Shown here: in pieces, positions 1 to 11,375 of the stretch | Layout of the letters: every line of letters starts with the position of its first letter | Numbering within the stretch: position 1 is the first letter of the stretch | NCBI GenBank assembly: GCA_024704765.1 | Contig: JAKMXF010000266.1 | Span: 124,001 to 188,000 of the forward strand | Direction of reading: 5' to 3' | Source: Oopsacas minuta | Taxonomy: Eukaryota > Porifera > Hexactinellida > Lyssacinosida > Leucopsacidae | DNA length: 64,000 nucleotides | Translations under genes and position numbers: made by a program | The notes under the pieces: generated by a model | What the model was told of the DNA's origin: nothing | Database searches by the model: none | The model's input: the letters and a program-made list of their open reading frames with translations, nothing else

Positions 1-143
1 GCAGAGTTGGAAAGATCTTCCTACAAATGAAATTTAAAATATTCACAGGCGAGATTATTAGCATTGAAATGAGTATAGAGCAGTTCTACTCATTTCTCCA
101 CGAAATGGAGAAAGCGAGAGCTAGTATTGAATATCTAATCTAG
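1..143 (+). CDS. COMMD7: COMMD7-like COMM-domain protein, C-terminal end (partial)
   Basis: The last 46 codons of a gene entering from the left, read in frame from base 3 to the TAG at 141-143. The residues VGKIFLQMKF and, further on, EQFYSFLHEMEKARASIE match the end of the COMM domain, closest in memory to COMMD7, which has VGSIFLQLK and QFYSFLHEMER at the same places. COMMD proteins form the Commander assembly with CCDC22/CCDC93 and act in endosomal recycling and NF-kB control. Only the C-terminal beta strands and final helix are present, so assignment to COMMD7 rather than another COMMD rests on a short stretch. GTF2H2 starts 132 bp downstream on the same strand. Confidence 0.8.
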   Translation, partial: RVGKIFLQMKFKIFTGEIISIEMSIEQFYSFLHEMEKARASIEYLI

Positions 144-275
144 CATATACGTATTATCTATGTATTTGATTGATATAATGTATAAAGTGTTGTTAAATTC
201 TAATAAGATTATTTATCCAGTAATATTGTTATATAGAAAAATACATAAATAAATATATTAGTGATAGTTTAAATA

Positions 276-1472
276 ATGCAAATTTCTGACGAATTCGCAG
301 CTGAATCCGGTCTGGGCTATACCTGGGAAGCAGAGTATGAGAAGAGTTGGGAAGCTCTTAAGGAAGATGAGATCGGAGATCTACAGTCGAGTATTGATAA
401 AATAGTAGCTGACAAGGCATTAGCAAAGAGAAAATTGTTATTACGTCAGCGTCTCCCAAAGAATATTCGTCTGGGTATGACCAGATGTTTGTGCTTAGTA
501 ATCGACCAATCTAGATGGATGATAGAACGTGACATGAGACCTACACGTCTTGGATGTTGTTGTAAACTAATCCCAGAATTCATTAAACAGTTTTTCTCAC
601 AAAACCCTGTTTCTCAACTCTCCATTATAGTTAGTAAAGACGGTCGTGCTAGCCTAGCTTCTCCAATGCTAGCTCAGGTCCAAAAACATATTAAATCTGT
701 TACCGCGTTAAAACCAATAGAATGTTCAGGTGATATTTCCCTACAGAACTCATTAGAAATGTCTATGAGACTTCTTAAACATGTTCCCTCGCATATGAAC
801 AAGGAAATCCTTGTCATAACAGGCTCTCTCAACACATGCGACCCTGATAACATCAATAATTCAGTACAAAAAGCCATTGATGAAGGTATAAGATGTTCAA
901 TTATATCTCTAGCAGCTGAAGTATTCATTTTCAAACACGTAGCAAAAAGTACACAAGGTTCTTATGACGTGTGTATTGATGAAAACCATTTCAGAGATCT
1001 TTTACTTTATCATACAAATCCACCTCCTTCAAAACCTGGCCATGAAGCTTCGCTTATTAAAATGGGTTTCCCAATTTACACTGTAGAGTCACAACCTGCA
1101 TTATGCTTGTGTCATATTAGTCAAAATTTATCAGATATAGAATTGCTATCCAAACCTACGTATTCATGTCCACAATGTGCTAGTAAATACTGTGAAGTAC
1201 CGATAGAATGTAAAGGATGTGGACTTCCGCTCGTATCAGCCTCGCATCTAGCTCGTTCATACCAACATTTATTCCCCGTGCCTCCATTCGAGGAGAGAGA
1301 ATTCGACACAAATTGGATTCAAGCTGTGAATTGCGCAGCTTGTGGAGTCCCGTTTAGTAATAAACAAAAATTGTTTACTTGTACTCAATGCAGTAATAGC
1401 TATTGTATAGATTGTGATATCTATATACACGAGACATTGCATTCATGTCCTGATTGTGTCAATTTACATTAA
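276..1472 (+). CDS. GTF2H2: TFIIH core subunit p44 (SSL1 homologue)
   Basis: Single-exon gene of 398 codons, nearly the same length as human p44 (395). It is a core subunit of transcription/repair factor TFIIH that stimulates the XPD helicase in nucleotide excision repair and promoter opening. A von Willebrand A-like domain runs from about residue 65 to 245 (RCLCLVIDQSRWMIERDMRP near its start). A cysteine-rich zinc segment follows (CPQCASKYC, then CKGCGLPL). The C-terminus is a RING-like C4 module (CAACGVPF, CTQCSNSYCIDC, CPDC). The start is the first Met of the frame. No introns, unlike the ARMH1-like gene 60 bp downstream. Confidence 0.95.
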   Translation: MQISDEFAAESGLGYTWEAEYEKSWEALKEDEIGDLQSSIDKIVADKALAKRKLLLRQRLPKNIRLGMTRCLCLVIDQSRWMIERDMRPTRLGCCCKLIPEFIKQFFSQNPVSQLSIIVSKDGRASLASPMLAQVQKHIKSVTALKPIECSGDISLQNSLEMSMRLLKHVPSHMNKEILVITGSLNTCDPDNINNSVQKAIDEGIRCSIISLAAEVFIFKHVAKSTQGSYDVCIDENHFRDLLLYHTNPPPSKPGHEASLIKMGFPIYTVESQPALCLCHISQNLSDIELLSKPTYSCPQCASKYCEVPIECKGCGLPLVSASHLARSYQHLFPVPPFEEREFDTNWIQAVNCAACGVPFSNKQKLFTCTQCSNSYCIDCDIYIHETLHSCPDCVNLH

Positions 1473-1532
1473 TTCTAATTCTATTATTTATGTTTATCTT
1501 GAATATTTCATATGTTATCATTCTTAATTTAG

Positions 1533-2811
1533 GTTTTTAATCGAGTTTATGGAGGCAGGAGGGCCTCTTACTGTTATGGAGATTGTAAAGTCCCGAGAAG
1601 GAAAGGAATCGGATAAAACAGAAGCCTTACGTCTGCTGTTACAAATAATTAACTCTGGTAGACAGTATAAGGAGTTTCTATGTGAAAATGGTGCTATAAG
1701 AGGTATAGCTGAATGTCTGGGAAATAGCGCTAATATTCAAACACAAGAAGCTTGCAAACAGGTCAATAATCCTTTATGATTTATTTGGTAAATTGTATTT
1801 ATTGTGTTTAATAGGTTCTGTATAAACTAGCCATAGGCAACCCGCGTCACAGCTTGAAGGTGTACACAGCCTTGGTAGCACTGCTACAAGCTAGGAGTCC
1901 TTCTGCACAAAAGCTAGCTGCTTCTACTCTAAGGAAAATACACCCAACTTTAGATCCTATAGGTAAGTAAATACTACTTACTAATATGCGAACTACACTT
2001 GTATACAATTCTCCTCTGCTTCTAGAGGTTGGTATTCGTGTGGTAGAACCAGCTAGCCTTCTATTAAGAAGCACAGATGTTGAAACTCAGTTGGAAGGTC
2101 AACTTCTCCTACAAGAGATTGCTAAAGATATTGATACCAGACAAGCAGTGTTAATCGCACTTCTAACTCTGCTTAACCCTATTGCAACAGAAGGCCAGCC
2201 TCTACCGTTACCACTATCCATACAGCAAGCTTCTTCTGCAAAGTACGTTTATGTCTACATTTGAATTACGATATGTCTGTAGCATCTTTTACAAACGTAA
2301 TTATTCGTTCGCTCCTAAGTTGATTTCACCCAAAATTATACAAAGTAGACTGGATTTGTCTACCAAAACACAGACAAAGTTTGCTGATACTATCTTTCAC
2401 GTATATAGCATGTGCAGACGAAGTATATGATCAGTGTTTTGCACAATATTCTGCTAATTTGTGTTTAATAATGATTAATATTTTGGATTTTATTTGGACT
2501 AATTTCTTAGATTATTAAAACATTTGATTGAGACTTATCCTGATGTAAGTGGTAGTTTAATACGTTTGAATGGCTTGGAGTGTTTATTGACGTCAATGGG
2601 TAATATATACTACGCAGACAGCCAGAAACAAGCTAGCATATGTCTGAATCTACTCATTGAATCAAGCAGTGATAATTTTTTATCTGAAAAAGTTAAATCT
2701 GTAATTGGAAGTGATTTCTATAACGAGTTCAGGCGAGATCCGGAACGCTTATACACCAAAATGACATCAATACAAGCTCAACTACTACGTAGCGTCCAGA
2801 CTTTTAATTAA
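1533..2811 (+). CDS. ARMH1: Armadillo-like helical domain protein, ARMH1-like; 5' end not found
   Basis: Four exons joined by GT-AG introns in consistent phase: 1533-1761, 1815-1962, 2026-2242, 2511-2811. The product resembles vertebrate ARMH1 (C1orf228) along its length: IEFMEAGGPLTVMEI, then AIGNPRHSLKVYTALVALL, then SIQQASSAK, ending in RLYTKMTSIQAQLL. The fold is helical repeats; the molecular function is not known to me. From the ATG at 1549 it encodes 292 aa, shorter than human ARMH1 (about 440). Similarity continues for five residues upstream of that ATG (FLIEF) directly after a splice-acceptor-like AATTTAG, so this exon probably has an upstream partner. None is visible in the 60 bp before GTF2H2 ends. 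Confidence 0.75.
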
Positions 2812-3869
2812 CGGATTCCCGTTACTTTGACTCACAAATTAGTTACACACTGCATTCAGCAGAGATCAGTTACTACGTATACTGTAAGGTCAAGCTATAG
2901 CACTAACATATTTATGTACAGTAAACTCTGGTTATAACGAAGTGCTCTGGTCCTAAGATTGATTTCTTTGTAAGCGAAGTAAATCAATTAATTTCAAGCT
3001 ATAGGGGGTAGAGGATCATTTGGTCATAATGGGAGTTTACTGTACTTATTCTATTATAATTTAGACTCCTTTAAATGCCTCGAATCTCTGAGAAATATTT
3101 AAGAAAATATATGAGTTTTTTATAACTGGGATTTACTGATTGTAAAAGTGTTTTCTGATTTCATATTTTCGCGTAATTAGGCTCTAGCAAAATCGCCTTT
3201 AAAGAAATTTCTGAAGTTCATTTCACATTCTATCACCCGAATTATCAAACTTGTTGATTTCATAGACGTCGCTATTTGTAACACAACTTATTATAACTAG
3301 CAATTAAATTCATATACTCACATTAATTACTTACATTTGTCAAAGTATCTTGAGTTTTATGGCTCCAGACTCGATAAGAACTTACTCAATGTTAAGTAGT
3401 CGAGTTGTTATGTCCTAATAGCTTCGAAATCATTAGAGACGATATTCAAAGGATTTATTAAAGTTCATGTCCGGGATAAGTAGATTCTTAATAATGAATG
3501 TTATAGAATTACCCAACAACTATTTCCATTCTGACAGCTCGAATTAGCTGACATAATTCCTGACAATTAGCCATTCTTACACATCTTTCCAAGGCTACCC
3601 TATTTGGCTCCAACTTATTTGCTTACCACATGCTGTAAACCATCATTAACCTGATTCATTTCCAATTAGAATTTCATTTGACATAATATGTAGTAAATGC
3701 ATAGGTTTCTGCTGTGTCAAATGTCATTATCTTTCAGTACTCATTTTAGATATTACATACAAATGTAATGAGTTACGATGAACTTAATTCGATAGCAAAA
3801 ATTAACTATCACTCCAGCATTTTATTTCATTCCCTGCTAATCGATTGCACAGGTAATTATTAGATATTA
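2812..3869. other. Intergenic region, 1.06 kb
   Basis: No coding exon could be supported on either strand. It holds a 130-bp inverted-repeat element at 2916-3045 (listed separately). The rest is AT-rich spacer and presumably the promoter and 5' leader of the pseudocaspase-SH2 gene. Confidence 0.5.
2916..3045. mobile_element. MITE-like inverted-repeat element (copy A)
   Basis: The left end GTACAGTAAACTC and the right end GAGTTTACTGTAC are perfect reverse complements, and the match continues imperfectly inward (GTTATAACGAAG on the left, GTTATGACC read from the right). Taking TA as the duplicated target, the element would begin CAGTAAACTC. It is 130 bp long with no coding capacity, so it is non-autonomous. 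Other copies of the same terminal motif occur at about 30.4, 33.2, 38.5, 40.1 and 56.9 kb. Confidence 0.65.
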
Positions 3870-5525
3870 ATGGCTCAGTCTAGTCCCTCTGCTGGGGATA
3901 ATATTAAGGATAAATCAATTTATAGCGGTGTGGCAGTTATAATAGTAAACAGCTATATTAATCCCGTATCGAATCAAGCTACTAAACCAGTGAAGAAATT
4001 GCCATCAAATTCTGAAGCGGAAATAAAGTTCACTAGATGGTGTTGCCTGTTCGAGAACTTAGGATTTGCTGTTCTTGGTGATTACTGTATGAAATATTCC
4101 GGTATGCAGCAAGTAATACGAAATCTACAGGATGTTGATTCGCAAAAATTCGCGAGCCTTGTGTTCGTGTTGATAGGTTATTCAAGGAAAGGAAAATTCG
4201 TTTGTGAAGATGGATTAAGATTTGATCTAAACACATTTTATTCCGCTTTTTCTTCAAATCCTTTATCACCCTGGACCAACAAGCCGAAATGTTATTTTGT
4301 TGACACCTTTGATATTCCGAGGTCTTGGTTTTCGCGACTATTCAGCGAGGCAAAAATTTTACCCCTACCACCGCGACAAACAACGAGAGATAAATCCATA
4401 AAACGATCAACTTTCTACTTAGTTATAACGCGGAATGTGCCTTACCGTCAACCTATCGCATCTGATCTCCTGCGAAATGACAAACTAACAGGTATTATTT
4501 TTCGCGAAGCTTCCCAGCTTGGTTGTAAGATATTTGAAAGACTGCATCACTTAGCAGTTGACATTGACATTGAACGTTCAGCATTCACTCCTTCTGACAA
4601 ACCCCCATCGAGTCCATTGCCGGGCAGCGGCAGCCTAACAGGTGATGATATCACTATACGAGACTACTGCGATGGGAAATTCTTTGCTAATATCACTAAG
4701 TCCGTAAAAGGCGTTAATAGTAAACCTAAACTCAATCTAGCCCTCGAGGAAGAGGCACAACCTTGGTTCCATGGTTATCTCACTGTGAGACGAGCTGAGG
4801 AGAGATTGGTAAAGGATGGAGATTGGTTGGTACGATTTAGTCCGTCTTTTGACACATACGGGCTCCCTTTCTTATCAGTCCTACATAAGAATTTTTTCTT
4901 CCATCTCCCCATAAGGGCTTCTCATGGGTTTTACAAGTTAGGTAACGAAACAAAGAGCAAAATATCTCAATTAGTAAATCATTTTTATGAGAAAAATACT
5001 CCATTACGCTCTCACGGTCATGAAATAATTCTCCGTGCATTTAGAGTAAGAACTCTAGATGAATGTAATGATAATGCTTCTGTAGACTTTGATACAGAAA
5101 TGGATTATAAGGTTTTAGACAATTTAATCAATCCTGAGATAGAAGTTTTAAAACAGCCTTGGTTCTATGGATGGGTGGGGTCCGAGCAGATTGGGGAGTT
5201 GTTGAGAGAGGAGGGCACCTTTCTAGTCCGACAAACTCCTTCTGATTCATCTCACTGGGGGAACTTCGTCATCAGCTCATTAAGCTGTGGACAAATACAA
5301 CAAACTCATATACGTTTAACAATTAACGGACAAGTCTATGTAGTTAAAGGAGAAAACTTTCCAACAGTGAGTCATCTTGTAGCCTACCACTTCAATACAC
5401 AGAAACCTATTCCTACTACACAACCTGAAATAAATGTGCTACTACAGCGATACCTTATTAACCCATACTTCCCAGATCCTATGTCACTTCCTTATAAGGA
5501 GTTTAGGTATCCAAGACTGAGTTAA
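3870..5525 (+). CDS. Inactive caspase-like domain fused to two SH2 domains
   Basis: Single exon, 551 aa. Residues about 19-160 follow the caspase p20 pattern: a GVAVIIVN strand, FENLGFAVLGDY, FASLVFVLIGYSRKGKFV with a DG turn, and KPKCYFVDTFDIP. The catalytic His of the usual SHG motif falls at Tyr104, and the catalytic Cys of QACRG falls at Phe147, so it cannot be a protease of the normal kind. A p10-like stretch (STFYLVITRNVPYRQP) follows to about 235. SH2 domain 1 spans about 298-392 (PWFHGYLT, DWLVRFSPS). SH2 domain 2 spans about 429-530 (PWFYGWV, TFLVRQTPS). Both keep the phosphotyrosine-binding Arg of the FLVR motif. A phosphotyrosine-regulated scaffold or caspase regulator is an inference. 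There is no death-fold prodomain and no kinase domain. The acceptor-like CACAG just upstream suggests a 5' UTR intron. Confidence 0.85.
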   Translation: MAQSSPSAGDNIKDKSIYSGVAVIIVNSYINPVSNQATKPVKKLPSNSEAEIKFTRWCCLFENLGFAVLGDYCMKYSGMQQVIRNLQDVDSQKFASLVFVLIGYSRKGKFVCEDGLRFDLNTFYSAFSSNPLSPWTNKPKCYFVDTFDIPRSWFSRLFSEAKILPLPPRQTTRDKSIKRSTFYLVITRNVPYRQPIASDLLRNDKLTGIIFREASQLGCKIFERLHHLAVDIDIERSAFTPSDKPPSSPLPGSGSLTGDDITIRDYCDGKFFANITKSVKGVNSKPKLNLALEEEAQPWFHGYLTVRRAEERLVKDGDWLVRFSPSFDTYGLPFLSVLHKNFFFHLPIRASHGFYKLGNETKSKISQLVNHFYEKNTPLRSHGHEIILRAFRVRTLDECNDNASVDFDTEMDYKVLDNLINPEIEVLKQPWFYGWVGSEQIGELLREEGTFLVRQTPSDSSHWGNFVISSLSCGQIQQTHIRLTINGQVYVVKGENFPTVSHLVAYHFNTQKPIPTTQPEINVLLQRYLINPYFPDPMSLPYKEFRYPRLS

Positions 5526-5717
5526 TGCATCCTGATCACCTACAGATTAATCTCTTATATTTTATTTTAAGATCTATTCACCATAATTAATATCTATTTA
5601 ATCTGGGTCCTTAATTGCTATCTTATTTATCCACAAAATGGCACTCATTAAAGCAATACTTTTATCGGTTACAGAGCACAATTAGGCTATATACGTATTT
5701 AATCAGTTTCAAGAAAC

Positions 5718-8700
5718 ATGCCATCACTCCAAAAGGTTAAAGACCTAATACAGCAGATAAGGGCTTGCAAAACTGCTGCCTTAGAGCGTGATCTTGTAAA
5801 CAAAGAATGTGCCAAAATTCGAGACACACTTTCCTTAGAACACAATGACATCCGTCACATCAACGTAGCCAAGCTCTTGTATATATTCATGTTAGGTTAT
5901 CCAGCACATTTTGGCCAGGTAATTCAATGTTTAGCCAATTACTATACATAATATAATTATGACATATTGTCTAGATGGAGTGTCTCAAGTTAATTTCATC
6001 TAACAGCTTCACTGATAAGAAAATTGGTTATTTAGGATCTTCCTTACTGTTAGACGAGAGACAAGATGTCCATCTTCTACTTACTAATTCAATAAAAAAG
6101 TACGTACGTTTATATACTATTGTAACCCTATGAATATCATTTTAATAGAATTATTCTCTCAAAGTTTATAATACCAATTACAACTTTTTGACTTCTCATA
6201 ATATGAGCGAATCCTTAACCAATGGATACCACATTACCGCCTGTCCTGTGAATTTCGTATAATTGCGCAAATTTGCACATAATATGATTTGTATTTTATG
6301 ATTCTGAGGACATTAGTGTGTAAGATTCTCTTTCACATTTTTCTGAATCTTGCAATTCTTGCACAAAGTGCGCTTCTAGCACATGAAAGTTGGAATAATC
6401 TTCTCTCAGTGCTTCCTCTTTTTTGCGAAATTTATCCATTTTTTCTTCATATGTTTCAATTGATTTTTGCATATTTTCGATTGCAGTTTTTTTAGTTTCA
6501 AACTCTGCTTCAAGCAAGCTAACTTCTCTAGCTAAGTCACTGCGACCTTTTTCCTTAAATTCACTGATTAATACAGATTTTGTATTACGAAACTTAGCTA
6601 GTATTTCATCCAAGAGTTTGTAGTATATGGCCATTGTTTGTTTGTGTTCTAATTCTTTTGTATTTTCTTCTACCGTCAACGCGTCTATTTCATCTCGATA
6701 TCCGTAATGTTCTGCCATTAGCTCATCATGCTGCTTGTCTAGCACGCCGCATTTATTTTTCAAAGTTGCTAATTCTTTGATCGTTTCGAGGTGTTTCTTC
6801 TCAACTTCTTTCCGTTTTTGGAAATTCGTTTGCAATTCAAATTCACGATTAACTCGACGACTGTTTTCTGTGTGAAGTAATCTCTCGTTTCGACCCTTTT
6901 CGGCTTGAATCTCGTTCAAACTCTTGGAAATTAAATCTATATTGAATCCATCACTCGTTTCCATTTTGATATCGTATTCATAAAATTATTAACTTCTAAT
7001 TTAGTGTTTCTTTAAATGATTGTAATTTTACAATTTCTTCTCGAATGAATGTCAGAGATGCGCGCTTGAACGATCAGATAATTAATCAATCTTAAAACTA
7101 GCTATCTTCATCAGACATTACATAAAACTGCTTATATCGTCATAAAACCCAGATTAATACAATTCATACACTCGGCTTCATTTATTATGTAAAATATGTG
7201 GCAGTTTGATTAGTTGTATATCACCAATCTTGGAAGCCAGCGCGGCGTTTACTAATGTGACTTTATCTTAGTCTCTTGCGTCAGTTCAATTTTGGGTGAG
7301 CGAAAATATTGCAATGAATTGTGATGATGTCCACGTATCACCTGATTAAAATATATTAGATCCATTTATTCAAATTTATGGAAGAATACAGTAGGTATTC
7401 TACTGATAGACAAAATCTAGAGAAATTTAATTGTCTAAGAATTTATGTAACAATCTATCCTTTTAGGGAATTTAACCATAGCTCACAGTATGTAGTAGGA
7501 CTGGCGCTTTCAACTCTTGGCTGGTAAGGTTCATATATACTACTGCTTGCTATCCTCTGACGTATTTAACATTTGTACTTTATAGTATTTTGTCAGCAGA
7601 GATGGGGCGGGATTTATCCACAGAAGTTGAGAAACTTTTCAGTCACAAGCACTCCTACGTTAGAAAAAAGGTAATCTGTTCGTTTAATTATCAGAAATAA
7701 TTTGATACTATATATGTTATCTAGGCTGCTCTATGTGCTGTAAGGATTGTATCCAAAGATGGAGATTTGGCTGAGAACTTTAAATCATCAGTTAAAAAGT
7801 TGCTATCAGATCGGAATCATGGTAATGTTCAGTTTGTAGGTCGACAGCGAATATGGTCCTTTTAAGCTCTAATTTTCTGCTTATTCTATTTAAAATTACT
7901 ATAACGATTACCTTAATTGTTCTCCCATAAGTTACACCATATGTTTCTATTAATATTTTACCATTCTATGGAATTGGTAGGATCATTATTGTTTGCATTG
8001 AGAATGTGTAATAATTGCATTGATGGGATTCAAATGTATGGTAACGAGAGTTTAACAAACTTACATACAGAAACAATTGTCAGAATCCACTCATGACTGT
8101 GTAACCTTACGAATTAGGATTAGCTAATTTCAAGTTTTTTTGCAAATTGTTTAACGATATTAATGTGTATAGGTGTTGTTCTTGGTGGTGTTGCACTAGG
8201 CACTGTGATTTGTCAGAAACGTCCTGAATTTCTTGAGGATCTTCGACATAATGTATCCCATCTCGTGAAGCTGATGCGTACACTTCTACAGACAACACAT
8301 GCACCTGATCACGATGTACAAGGTGTTACTGACCCATTCTTACAGGTACTTTTATACTCCTAAATCTGGGTTACGTCATTATATGTATTTCCCATTTGTA
8401 GGTTAATATTCTCACTTTTTTACGAACGCTTGGAAAAGGAGATGAAACGAGTACGGAGTCGATGAATGATATTCTCGCACAAGTAAGTTTATATATGAAA
8501 TTTAATTGAATTTTCCTGTTGCTATTTCCCCAATAATTAGGTAGCTACAAATACAGATTCTGGTAGAAATGTTGGCAATGCAGTGCTTTACGAAACTGTA
8601 AAAACTATAATGGAGATACAAGCTGAGAAGGGCCTTAGGGTAAATTCATAAATATGTATTCTCTTATTATCTCTTTTCATTGGCCAATTCTTAATTGAAT

Positions 8701-11375
8701 CACTTAATTTCTGTACCTGTATGTGAATAATAATTTAATTATTTTGTGTCTTTTCATAAATTAGAGATTCAGTTTTCTTCCATTATGAATTCCATATTTT
8801 ACCTCTTCCACGAAATATGACCTAAAACTCGTATCCAAGCGATACAGTCATGTAATATGATTACGAACGATACATAGAATCCTGATACTTTGCCCTGAAT
8901 CCAATTACGTCTTTGAATTTAAATCCACATTTTACTTGCTTCTTCCCTGAAAGAAATTCTCATCTAGGTTTTAGCGATAAATATTCTCGGACGATTTCTT
9001 CTCAACTCAGATAAGAATATCAGGTAATTAATTCTGAATAATTATACTTGTGTTACGATATTTCAATGGTAAATATACATGACTGAATTCATTATCACTT
9101 CTTGAAAAATGTTAACACAAAATCTATTTTTAATATTTTTTGATTTTTTAAGATACGTTGCACTCAATACACTACTCAAGTCTGTACATACAGCAGATGG
9201 ACCTGCTATACAGCGACACAGAACTACCGTATTAGATTGCCTTAAGGACCCTGATATATCTATTAGAAGGTTTGTATAATTACTTCAGAAATTGGTCTAG
9301 ATTATTATTATTGTATATTTCTTAAGGCGAGCTGTAGAGCTATGTTTTGCACTGATTACTAAAGATAATATAGAGACACTACTTACTGAGATTTTAGCCT
9401 TGCTAGAGACTGCCCCTGAAGAGCTTCAGATGTACGTCATCTCTAATATATTTATTCCAATTGAGAGGTAGTTATTCAATAGAAACTGAATTTATTGCAT
9501 CGATAATGTATATATTTGTATAGATATGCTCCCAGTCAAGAATGGCATGTAAACACTGTACTAGATCTTATACGCACGGTAAGATATGCACAAATGCGAA
9601 AATAGATTTTTTATTTATTAAATAATGTTTCAAAGGCTGGTGGTTTTATCAGAGATGATCAGGTGTCTAGCATTATAGCTCTGTTTGCTTCACAAACAGA
9701 ATATCATCCTGTTATTTCAGCTAAACTATATAAAGCTGTACGGGAAGATGCTTCCTTGGTGAGTTGATATTCGTATTAATATATATGACTTTGGAGCACA
9801 ATGTGAAGTCTGAGCAAACTACCATTTTCTGGCATAATCTGAAAATCTTTGTAAATATAAATATATACATAATTAAGTTGTCGTTGGAATATGACATTTA
9901 TCTTATACTCCCTCTATAGCAACCAGTAGTACAGGTCTCCGTCTGGTGTTTAGGAGAATTCGGAGAGACACTGACTACACAAGAACCTAAGGTATAGAGC
10001 TAATACAATTACCATGGATAATAGTATTCAAATACCCTCCTATCCTAGATTGAAGAAACTGAGATTATTTCTACACTAAATGAACTGATGCATAGCACTC
10101 TACTAAACTCTATGTCTAAAGTATTCACATTCAATTCTCTAATGAAGCTCAGTGTTAGACTGAAGCAACAATCTAATATAGATTTAATAAAGTGTATTCT
10201 AGCTAATTACACTAATAATATGGATGCTGAATTACAGCAGAGAGCTGTAGAGTATAGCACACTATTCAAACAGTATGATTACTTGAGGTATGTTCTGGTT
10301 ATGGTGTGTTTTATTATAAAGTGTTATATTATATGATTTAATAGAGCAAACTTGTTAGAAGAAATTCCCCTGAAAGTAACTGAAAATGAGGACGGAACTG
10401 GAGAAGAGACTTCACGTAATTTATCTCTAGAAATTCCAGTTAAATATCTATGTTAGCTTATATTTAATCTTTTCTATAGTTGATGTTAAAAATCCAAAGA
10501 ACGTAGCACCAGCAAAGAAACCTCAGGAAATGGTAATACGTATATCTCATATTCAATTCTATAACGAATAAATGTGTTTAGCTTTGTTATTAGGATACTC
10601 TATTGGGAATTCTTGGTCCTTCAGACCCAGTCCCACAGCCTACAGCTATGAATGGTGTAGATACGAATAACATACTACTGGATATATTAGGTACTGGTCC
10701 TGTTTTGCCAACTACTCAAGAAACTCCAGGTAGTTGTATGTTGTAATCATGGTAGATTTGAGTGGAATTAATTCACGAAATATTATAGTGAATGGAAATG
10801 ATCTGGATTCACTTCTCGGGATGACTACATTAGTTGCAGGTAGGTCAATATATTTATATATTAACTCATCTCAATTTTATGTATTTCTGGATTAGATACT
10901 TCTACACACATCCCTTCTATCACAGCTTATGAAAAGAATGACATTTGCATAACTTTTAGTTTTGAAAAGAATCCATCTAATCCTGGGTCGTTCAAAATCA
11001 AAATGCAAGCTAAAAACACAACAGCTTTTGTTGAAATCACAGAATTTCTCTTCCAAGCAGCGGTACCTAAGGTATATACAACTGTACTACATTGGATTTC
11101 ACCTATAACTGATTATGTATAGGGATTCGAAATAAAGATGGATCAACCTGACAGCAATATTATACCAGCTCAAGCACAAATAGAACAGCTGATGACGATC
11201 ATGAACCCAAGCAAAGTAATTTACAAATTCTTATAAAATTTTCATACTATCGCTTATACACGACATCTTGTAGGCCCCTGTGAAGATGCTCATCAGGTTT
11301 AGCTACGTCATGAATGGCACAAAGACTGAAGATCAAGCTCAAGTATCAAACTTCCCAGAAGAACTGACGAACTGA
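5718..11375 (+). CDS. AP1G1: AP-1 complex subunit gamma (gamma-adaptin)
   Basis: Twenty-two exons give a continuous 800-aa product (human gamma-1 is 822): 5718-5918, 5975-6099, 7467-7523, 7586-7670, 7725-7821, 8173-8345, 8402-8482, 8541-8639, 8968-9023, 9153-9269, 9327-9467, 9524-9578, 9636-9758, 9920-9991, 10049-10287, 10345-10415, 10480-10532, 10594-10729, 10789-10839, 10896-11071, 11123-11215, 11274-11375. All junctions are GT-AG and in phase. The adaptin trunk is clear: [68 protein letters not shown] hinge rich in P/T with a clathrin-box-like LLDIL follows, then the C-terminal ear (ITFSFEKN to the end). It links cargo and clathrin at the trans-Golgi and endosomes. Exon 16 to 17 is the least certain junction. 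Intron 2 (1367 bp) carries a separate gene on the opposite strand. Confidence 0.95.
6296..6964 (-). CDS. Coiled-coil protein of unknown function, nested in AP1G1 intron 2
   Basis: Uninterrupted frame of 222 codons on the minus strand, wholly inside the 1367-bp second intron of the gamma-adaptin gene. The product is Glu/Lys-rich with long heptad-like stretches (from about residue 10 to 205) and has no signal peptide or membrane segment. I do not recognise the family. The length of the frame, its clean ATG and its location in an intron far larger than the 50-350 bp introns around it support a real gene; a processed retrocopy is one explanation. The name cannot be taken further than coiled coil. 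Confidence 0.65.
   Translation of the reverse strand: METSDGFNIDLISKSLNEIQAEKGRNERLLHTENSRRVNREFELQTNFQKRKEVEKKHLETIKELATLKNKCGVLDKQHDELMAEHYGYRDEIDALTVEENTKELEHKQTMAIYYKLLDEILAKFRNTKSVLISEFKEKGRSDLAREVSLLEAEFETKKTAIENMQKSIETYEEKMDKFRKKEEALREDYSNFHVLEAHFVQELQDSEKCERESYTLMSSES

Noticed and set aside
2182..2430. 82-codon frame over the third ARMH1 intron
   Set aside because: The exons on both sides join directly in phase (codon AAA split 2/1) with the same residue spacing as human ARMH1, so this stretch is intron.
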